Assembly (NCBI GenBank): GCA_016217625.1
Contig: JACRHK010000058.1
Span: forward strand, 1-9,308
Length of the DNA: 9,308 bases
Origin: Nitrospirota bacterium
Lineage (GTDB): Bacteria; Nitrospirota; RBG-16-64-22; JACRHK01
Reading direction: 5' to 3'
A program made the translations under genes and the position numbers. Positions 4,652 to 9,308 of this stretch are shown piece after piece (the first letter of the stretch is position 1; every line of letters starts with the position of its first letter). The notes beneath the pieces were generated by a model. That model saw nothing but the letters and a program-made list of their open reading frames with translations. It made no database searches and was not told the origin of the DNA.

Positions 4652-5089
4652 GAAGGCGCGCTCAAGCCGGCCATAAGCCGAGTTCTGTCACCCCCGACGG
4701 TCATCGGGGGGGGTGATCATCTCTCTTGGCCCCGTATTGCTACGGGGCTCCAGCGACCTACCCGCCCCGCCCCTCGCAGGGAGTGTCGGACGGGCCGTCC
4801 TGTTCCCGCCCCGACGCACATCGGGACGGGAAAGCGGGGCCTATTTGGTCTTGCACCAGGCGGGGTTTGCCCTGCCCCCGATGTCGCCATCGGGGCGGTG
4901 AGCTCTTACCTCACCATTTCACCCTTGCCCCGACGTCCGTCGGGGCGGTGTTGTTTCTGTGGCACTGTCCTTCCCGTCGCCGGGACTCCGCGTTACGGAG
5001 CGCCTTGCCCTGCGGTGCTCGGACTTTCCTCTCCCTCTCCGGTCCGACCGGAGAGGCAGCGATCACCTGTCCTGCTTCAGCGCGCCTTC
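4652..5089 (-). ncRNA. rnpB: RNase P RNA, class A
   Basis: RNase P RNA is the catalytic RNA that removes 5' leaders from pre-tRNAs. The conserved blocks are present in order on the minus strand: GAGGAAAGTCCGAGC, AGGGCAAGGCGCTCC, CAGTGCCACAGAAA, AAGGGTGAAATGGTGAGGTA, AGAGCTCACC, TGGTGCAAGACCAAATAGG, GGGTAGGTCGCTGGAG, AGAGAGATGATCACC and ACAGAACTCGGCTTAT. The terminal P1 helix is clear: GAAGGCGCGCT at the 5' end pairs as 11 perfect bp with AGCGCGCCTTC at the 3' end, followed by AAGC/GCTT. These arms set the ends used here; mature ends may differ by a few bases. The length of about 438 nt is within the class A range but large, with long GC-rich arms. Four arms share a CCCCGA/TCGGGG-type stem. 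The 5' end overlaps the last codons of the RNase HI gene. No terminator is seen after the 3' end. Confidence 0.95.
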
Positions 5090-5695
5090 TTCTGTTTCCC
5101 TCCTGCTCTTTTCTGTGACTAAGGCAGCGTTGGCCAGCGCATCGGCATCCGCGTTGGCCTCTCTTGGAATATATTCTAACACAACGGCTTCGAATTTCTC
5201 AAACAATCCCCGTGCCTCGTTCGCCAGAACCCGGAGCTTCGGGTCCCGCACTTGATAGGCCCCCTGGAGCTGTCGAACCAGGAGTTGGGAATCGGAACAG
5301 ACGCGGAGTCGCCGGGCCCCCCGGGCCAGGGCCGCGCGGAGGGCGGCGAGCAACGCCTCGTACTCCGCCACATTGTTGGTTGTGACTCCGAGGGGGCGGC
5401 TGATCCGATCCACCACCACCCGACCGTGCCGCAGCACAACGCCCAGGGCAGCCGGCCCCGGATTCCCCCGGGAGGCCCCGTCGACGTGGGCCGTCCAGCC
5501 CCCTGCTCCACCCTTCGCGGCGGGCGGGGGGGGAGGATCGGTCGCAGAGGGCCATGCCGCGATCGCCTCCAACAGGAACCGCCGAAGGGTGGACGGCGTC
5601 AAACCGGGAAAGGTCCGGTAGAGGGCGGGCAGGTCGAGATGGGTTGCCAGGTGTTCGAGTACCGCGCGGCGCACGCTCGGATTCTGGGGCCCCAT
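5063..5695 (-). CDS. ribonuclease HI family protein with an N-terminal helical extension
   Basis: RNase HI cleaves the RNA strand of RNA-DNA hybrids such as R-loops and primers. The catalytic domain spans about residues 67-194, with the DEDD set visible: Asp72 in DGASRGNPGPA, Glu111 in TNNVAEYEALL, Asp135 in CSDSQLLV and Asp185 in NADADALANAAL. The TNNVAEYEALL form is typical of the RNase HI branch found beside C4 zinc-ribbon genes. Residues 1-50 form a small helical extension, joined by a PPPPP linker (54-58). The ATG at 5695 follows the zinc-ribbon stop by one base, and AGGAG lies 7 nt upstream inside that gene, so the two are coupled. The C-terminal codons overlap the rnpB 5' end by about 27 nt. 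Around 5173-5202 the codons turn AT-rich (TTA, AGA), coinciding with a predicted rnpB promoter. Confidence 0.93.
   Translation of the reverse strand: MGPQNPSVRRAVLEHLATHLDLPALYRTFPGLTPSTLRRFLLEAIAAWPSATDPPPPPAAKGGAGGWTAHVDGASRGNPGPAALGVVLRHGRVVVDRISRPLGVTTNNVAEYEALLAALRAALARGARRLRVCSDSQLLVRQLQGAYQVRDPKLRVLANEARGLFEKFEAVVLEYIPREANADADALANAALVTEKSRRETEEGALKQDR
5173..5202 (-). promoter_or_regulatory. predicted rnpB promoter inside the RNase HI gene
   Basis: On the minus strand TTGAGA (5202-5197), an 18-bp spacer and TAGAAT (5178-5173) form a good sigma70 promoter. It has an extended -10 (TGT directly before TAGAAT). The predicted start near 5166 is about 77 nt before the rnpB P1 helix. It lies in a conspicuous AT-rich island within an otherwise GC-rich coding sequence, consistent with selection for a promoter. 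Confidence 0.5.
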
Positions 5696-5696
5696 G

Positions 5697-6407
5697 TCAG
5701 TTCTCCTGCGGCCAGTACAGGATCCGGTGGCATTGGGGACAGGTCAGGACCCGGTCGCCCGCCCGCACCGCATTCACCGATTGGGGCGGAAGGCTCATGT
5801 GGCAGCCGACGCAGGATCCCCGCTCAATAGCCACGACCGCCACGCCTCCGCTGCGTTGCAGGAGCTTTTCATAGTGGGAAAGGGCGCCCGGATCCGCCTG
5901 AAGGGCCGCGGAGTTCCTGCCGGCTTCCTGCTGCCGGAGCGCCTCTTCGATCTGGGCGGACGCCTCGCGAATCCTGGCCTCCTCCTGGTGGAGGCGGGTT
6001 TCCTCTTCGGCGAACCGGCGCTTGCGTTCCGCCACGGCGGCCGGCGCTTCTTCGAGGGCCTCCATCAGACCCAGGAGGTCATCCTCCAGGGCCTTGTGGG
6101 AGGCCTGGGCCGCTTCGATCTCGGCCAGGTGGGCCAGGTACTCCTTATTGGTTTTGATCTCGCGTGTCCGTTCCTTCAGTTTCCGGAGGTGATCCGCGGC
6201 GATCTCCAGATCGCGCTCCTTGGCCCGCTTGTGCTGCTGCAGCCGCTCCAGGTCCCTTTGGGCCTCTTCCAGGGTCGCGAGGGCCGATCGCAGCGTGCCG
6301 TGGATCTGCTCCAGCAGCTTGGGCAGCCGCGCCCGCTCCTCCTTGTGGCGCCGGATCTCCGTATCCTTCTGCTGGAGGGCGATCAGGACTCGGATCTGCT
6401 CGTTCAT
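5697..6407 (-). CDS. C4-type zinc-ribbon coiled-coil protein
   Basis: This 236-residue protein consists of a long Glu/Arg/Leu-rich coiled coil (about residues 1-165) and a C-terminal zinc ribbon. The ribbon cysteines are C199-x2-C202 (SCVGCHMSLPP) and C223-x2-C226 (TCPQCHRILYW). The conserved REIKTNKEYLAHLAEIE segment (82-98) inside the coiled coil is a hallmark of this family, often annotated as a zinc-ribbon or nucleic-acid-binding protein and typically adjacent to RNase HI, as here. The start is placed at ATG 6407 (MNEQIRVLIALQQKD), which matches relatives; an ATG directly before it and a longer frame to 6464 exist, but the extension is repeat-derived sequence. A precise biochemical role is not established. 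Tight linkage to RNase HI and rnpB suggests a function in RNA or R-loop metabolism. Confidence 0.9.
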   Translation of the reverse strand: MNEQIRVLIALQQKDTEIRRHKEERARLPKLLEQIHGTLRSALATLEEAQRDLERLQQHKRAKERDLEIAADHLRKLKERTREIKTNKEYLAHLAEIEAAQASHKALEDDLLGLMEALEEAPAAVAERKRRFAEEETRLHQEEARIREASAQIEEALRQQEAGRNSAALQADPGALSHYEKLLQRSGGVAVVAIERGSCVGCHMSLPPQSVNAVRAGDRVLTCPQCHRILYWPQEN

Positions 6408-6414
6408 CATCCGT

Positions 6415-6476
6415 TGGGAAATGCGGAATGCGGAGGGGCTCATTCCCCATTTCGCATGCGACATTCCGCATTCGAG
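6415..6476 (-). repeat. REP-like imperfect palindrome between the tRNA and zinc-ribbon genes
   Basis: On the minus strand GAATGCGGAATG (near 6474) pairs with CATTCCGCATTT (near 6420) in 11 of 12 positions. Between them lie a second palindrome, TCGCATGCGA, and two further ATG-GGGAATG-like words. The repeated GAATGCGGAAT/ATTCCGCATT words look like a dispersed palindromic (REP-type) element rather than gene sequence. It sits directly 3' of the tRNA and could also stop exonucleases during tRNA 3' trimming. Confidence 0.5.
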
Positions 6477-6480
6477 AGGG

Positions 6481-6552
6481 TGGGCCCACCAGGATTCGAA
6501 CCTGGGACAAGCCGGTTATGAGCCGGCGGCTCTGCCGCTGAGCTATGGGCCC
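6481..6552 (-). tRNA. tRNA with CAU anticodon (Ile2 or elongator Met)
   Basis: A complete cloverleaf is visible: acceptor GGGCCCA/TGGGCCC (7 bp), D stem GCTC/GAGC with loop AGCGGCA, anticodon stem GCCGG/CCGGC with loop CTCATAA (anticodon CAT), variable TTGTC, T stem CCAGG/CCTGG with loop TTCGAAT, and discriminator A. The CC after the discriminator is not followed by A, so CCA must be completed enzymatically. The G1-C72 pair rules out a typical bacterial initiator tRNA. The C4-G69, C5-G68 and C6-G67 pairs resemble E. coli tRNA-Ile2, which is read as Ile after lysidine modification by TilS, more than elongator tRNA-Met, so Ile2 is favoured though not proven. It starts 13 bp after the rpoD stop on the same strand. 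Confidence 0.93.
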
Positions 6553-6565
6553 GAAGGAGCGGTCT

Positions 6566-8344
6566 TTAGACGCTTTCCGCGAAGCTCTTCAACCGCTTGC
6601 TGCGGGTGGGGTGTCGCAGCTTGCGGAGGGCCTTGGCCTCGATCTGCCGGATCCGCTCCCGCGTGACGTCGAACTCCTGCCCCACCTCCTCCAACGTATG
6701 GTCCGCGGGCTCGTCAATCCCGAACCGCCGCCGCAGCACCTTCTCCTCCCGCGGGGTGAGCGATTGCAGGACCCGCTTGATCTGATCCTGCAAGTTGGCC
6801 TTGACCGCGGAATCCAGCGGCGACAGCGTCCGCTTGTCTTCGATGAAGTCGCCGAGATGGCTGTCCTCTTCCTCCCCGATGGGGGTCTCCAGCGAGATCG
6901 GCTCCTTCGCGATCTTCAGCACCTTGCGCACCTTGTCGAGCGGCAGATCCATGCGCGCCGCGATCTCTTCGGGCGTGGGCTCCCGGCCCAGCTCCTGCAC
7001 GAGGTGTCGCGAGGTCCGGATGAGCTTGTTGATCGTCTCGATCATGTGGACCGGGATCCGGATCGTGCGCGCTTGGTCGGCGATGGCGCGGGTGATCGCC
7101 TGGCGGATCCACCAGGTCGCATACGTGCTGAACTTGTACCCGCGCCTGTACTCGAACTTGTCGACCGCCTTCATCAGACCGACATTGCCTTCCTGGATCA
7201 GGTCCAGGAACTGGAGCCCCCGGTTCGTGTACTTCTTGGCGATGGAGACCACAAGCCGGAGGTTGGCCTCCACCAGCTCGCTTTTGGCGATCTTGGTGTT
7301 GAGCTCCCCGTGTTCGAGCGCCTTGACCGCGCGTTTGAGATCCTCGACCGGAAGGCCCCTCTCTTCCTTGACGGCCGCCACCGTCCGCTGCGCCTCCCCC
7401 CAGCGGGCACGGAAGCCCCAGAGCTCTTTCGCCGCGAAACCGGGTTCCCGCTCGATCCGGCGGAGTTGGCGCGTCCCGCATTTCATGTAGCGGAAGCACT
7501 CGAGGAAATCCTTGCCGTAGCGCCCGATCTTACGCTCGTAGTTGAGGGCCTCGCGCTCGTGTTGGCGGATCCGATCGACGGAACCCTTGAGCTGACCGAC
7601 CCAGCCGTCTACGAGGCGGGGATGGAGGTTCAGCTCCTCCATCTTGACGACCAGGTCGCGGTGGATCCGCTTGATCGCCTCCCGGCACAGCCTCTTGCGC
7701 GCCTCGCCGAGCCGGGCAGAGGCCACGCTGTCCCGGAGGGGGCGGAGCCGGCGTTCCAGGGCGCGGATCTCCCCGACGAGCTTGAGCGTCCGTTCCCGGA
7801 GGTCCTCCTCGTTGAGGTCGTCGCTTCCCCCGAACTCCTCGTCGAAGGTGTGGAGGACCTCCCGCAGGGGCAGTTTCCCCTTCTTGATGGCCTCCCCCAG
7901 GGCGATCACCTCGCGGATGGTGGTCGGGGTCGTAAAGATCACCTGGGCCACTTCCCGCTTTCCCTCTTCGATCCGTTTGGCGATGGCGATCTCCCCCTCG
8001 CGGGACAGGAGCGAAACCATCCCCATCTCCCGGAGGTAGAGGCGGACCGGGTCGTCGGTCTTCCCCGCGAGACCGGGATCCATCTCCCCCTCCTCCTCGG
8101 CCTCTTCCTCCATCTCCTCCATCTCCTCGATCTGCTCCTCCGCCTGCGAATACTCCTCTTCCCGCTCCTGGTCGAGGATCTCGATATCCATGTCCCCGAA
8201 CATGGAGAGGATCGAATCGATCTGCTCGGAGGAGGTGAGGCCCGGCGGCAGCACGTCGTTGAGCTCGTCGTAGGTGAGGTATCCCTTCTCCTTGCCCAGG
8301 GAGATGAGGTGCTGGACCTCCACTAGCTTTTCTTCTTGTGCCAT
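6566..8344 (-). CDS. rpoD: primary RNA polymerase sigma factor RpoD (sigma70)
   Basis: This is the housekeeping sigma factor, which directs RNA polymerase to -35/-10 promoters. At 592 residues it shows every region: 1.1 (about 5-60, with [13 protein letters not shown]), a very acidic stretch (60-89), region 1.2 ([20 protein letters not shown], 97-116), a large non-conserved region (about 130-350), region 2 ([45 protein letters not shown] and [11 protein letters not shown], about 358-440), region 3 (to about 520), and region 4.2 ([31 protein letters not shown], 549-579). The ATG at 8344 lies inside the dnaG 3' end (22-bp overlap). An ideal AAGGAG 8 nt upstream supports it over a GTG at 8323. 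dnaG-rpoD order is the classic macromolecular synthesis operon. The -35 TTGACA and TATAAT-like promoters in this window are of the type it reads. Confidence 0.98.
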   Translation of the reverse strand: MAQEEKLVEVQHLISLGKEKGYLTYDELNDVLPPGLTSSEQIDSILSMFGDMDIEILDQEREEEYSQAEEQIEEMEEMEEEAEEEGEMDPGLAGKTDDPVRLYLREMGMVSLLSREGEIAIAKRIEEGKREVAQVIFTTPTTIREVIALGEAIKKGKLPLREVLHTFDEEFGGSDDLNEEDLRERTLKLVGEIRALERRLRPLRDSVASARLGEARKRLCREAIKRIHRDLVVKMEELNLHPRLVDGWVGQLKGSVDRIRQHEREALNYERKIGRYGKDFLECFRYMKCGTRQLRRIEREPGFAAKELWGFRARWGEAQRTVAAVKEERGLPVEDLKRAVKALEHGELNTKIAKSELVEANLRLVVSIAKKYTNRGLQFLDLIQEGNVGLMKAVDKFEYRRGYKFSTYATWWIRQAITRAIADQARTIRIPVHMIETINKLIRTSRHLVQELGREPTPEEIAARMDLPLDKVRKVLKIAKEPISLETPIGEEEDSHLGDFIEDKRTLSPLDSAVKANLQDQIKRVLQSLTPREEKVLRRRFGIDEPADHTLEEVGQEFDVTRERIRQIEAKALRKLRHPTRSKRLKSFAESV

Positions 8345-9308
8345 GCGTAGCGCTCCTTATACAGTTGGTTCATCCGCGCCAGGTCCTGCGCCGCCGCCGC
8401 TTCGCGAAACTGCCGATCGATTCGGGCAATCTTCAGCGCGGCCACGCAGTCCTGAAACACCCGCTCCACCTCCTCACCCATTAGAGGCTTCAGTTGGTAG
8501 CGGGCGAGCAGCTGTTGGGTCTCCGCGTCGGGATACGCGGCGCAGAACGCTCCGGGAGACCATCGGCCCTCCTGCCGGAGTTGCGCGAACAGGCGTTCCA
8601 CCATCCGCCGGAAGGGGGGATGGGCGAACTCCTCGGGGGTCAGCTCCTGGGCCGCGCGCAGCAGCAGGTCTTCCCGCTGCACCATCAGATGCAGGAGGGC
8701 TTCCTCTGCGGCCACCGGCTCTTCCCGACCCCTCAGGGGAGAGGCTGGGGAACCCTCCGGCGCCTGCCGCGCCGTGTCCTTCCCCTCCCGTTGACGCAGC
8801 GCGTCCCGGACGGCCGACTCGTCGATGTGCAGCCGTTCGGCCACCTGCTTGACATAGTGTCCCCGTTCGATAGGATGGGTCACCCTGGCCAGGACCGGGA
8901 GGACCCGCTCCAGCCGGTCGACCCGATCCTCAACCGCGGCGGACTCATACCCCTGGAGATGGATTTGGAGAACAAACTCCACCAGGGGGATCGATCCCCG
9001 TAAGCGCTCCTCCATAGCCCCCCGTCCCGCCCGCCGGAGGAAGCTGTCCGGGTCGTCTCCCTCGGGGAGCAGGGCCACGTGGACCCTCATCCCCTCCGCC
9101 ACGATCGGCTCCAGCCCCCGCAGGGTTGCCCGCACGCCGGCGGGGTCGGCGTCGAAGATCAGGGTGATCTTGGGGGCGAAGCGGTGCAGCAGCCGCACGT
9201 GGTCCGCCGTCAACGCCGTCCCCAGCGTGGCGACCGCATGGGGAAAGCCGTGCTGGTGCGCCATGAGGGCGTCCAGATACCCCTCTACCACGATCCCGTA
9301 CCCCATCC
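8323..9308 (-). CDS. dnaG: DNA primase DnaG, C-terminal part (N-terminus outside the window)
   Basis: DnaG makes RNA primers at replication forks. The visible part, about 328 residues, runs off the right edge, so the zinc-binding domain and the start of the polymerase core are missing. It begins in the TOPRIM fold, with metal-binding residues Glu8 in VVEGYLDAL and Asp52 and Asp54 in LIFDADPAG, and continues with ATLGTALT (26-33) and [12 protein letters not shown] (79-90). Counting starts at the first visible Met, which is internal and not the true start. After about residue 190 a poorly conserved linker ([16 protein letters not shown]) leads to the helical C-terminal DnaB-helicase-interacting domain (about 205-327). 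Its end overlaps rpoD by 22 bp, and the rpoD ribosome binding site lies in its last codons, so the two genes are translationally linked. Confidence 0.96.
   Translation of the reverse strand, partial: MGYGIVVEGYLDALMAHQHGFPHAVATLGTALTADHVRLLHRFAPKITLIFDADPAGVRATLRGLEPIVAEGMRVHVALLPEGDDPDSFLRRAGRGAMEERLRGSIPLVEFVLQIHLQGYESAAVEDRVDRLERVLPVLARVTHPIERGHYVKQVAERLHIDESAVRDALRQREGKDTARQAPEGSPASPLRGREEPVAAEEALLHLMVQREDLLLRAAQELTPEEFAHPPFRRMVERLFAQLRQEGRWSPGAFCAAYPDAETQQLLARYQLKPLMGEEVERVFQDCVAALKIARIDRQFREAAAAQDLARMNQLYKERYAWHKKKS

Noticed and set aside
4649..5122. Open frames on the plus strand across 4649-5255
   Set aside because: The region is RNase P RNA on the minus strand; the frames only reflect high GC and the antisense of RNase HI.
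6408..6464. Longer start of the zinc-ribbon protein (MSHAKWGMSPSAF...)
   Set aside because: These residues are encoded by the palindromic repeat element; relatives begin near MNEQIRVLIALQQKD.
6545..8326. A 593-codon open frame on the plus strand, antisense to rpoD
   Set aside because: It mirrors rpoD almost exactly, has the composition of reverse-read GC-rich codons, and shows no domain; rpoD on the other strand is unambiguous.

Overview
This is a GC-rich window from a chromosome whose outer part is core housekeeping DNA and whose middle is accessory. A lipid A enzyme (LpxC) indicates a Gram-negative cell with an outer membrane. The order dnaG-rpoD-tRNA-zinc-ribbon protein-RNase HI-rnpB and the high GC fit a deep-branching proteobacterium-like lineage (NC10/Methylomirabilota, Nitrospirota or a deltaproteobacterial relative). 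That placement is inference; no lineage-specific marker is present.

Layout, left to right. (1) Positions 1-699, minus strand: a two-gene operon made of a small uncharacterised protein and a TPR protein that runs off the left edge, with a good sigma70 promoter at 731-759. (2) 965-1948, plus strand: lpxC, divergent from it. (3) About 2016-2300, minus strand: two tandem, nearly identical genes for 15- and 16-residue Lys/Ala-rich peptides. Each has a strong Shine-Dalgarno sequence and a GC-rich hairpin after its stop, and the pair ends at an intrinsic terminator that faces lpxC. (4) 2411-3422, minus strand: an overlapping pair, a HEPN-domain protein and a winged-helix/MNT-nucleotidyltransferase fusion. 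This looks like a MntA-HepT-type module, but a key catalytic residue is replaced in both partners. Upstream lie two diverged 51-bp copies of one promoter/operator unit, each containing TTGACA-N18-TATnnT. (5) 3717-4628: a LysR-family regulator of the CysL-like type. (6) 4652-9308, all minus strand: the information-processing block, read dnaG (partial), rpoD, tRNA(CAU), C4 zinc-ribbon protein, RNase HI, rnpB (RNase P RNA). Gaps here are a few bases or overlaps, and I see no intrinsic terminator.

How the parts work together: the right half couples priming of replication (DnaG), housekeeping transcription (RpoD), a tRNA, RNA-DNA hybrid removal (RNase HI) and tRNA 5' maturation (RNase P) on one strand. 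The rnpB gene begins inside the RNase HI reading frame and appears to have its own promoter buried there. The most novel material is the twin Lys-rich micro-genes, the degenerate HEPN/MNT pair with its duplicated promoter, and the repeated CCCCGA/TCGGGG hairpins within rnpB.
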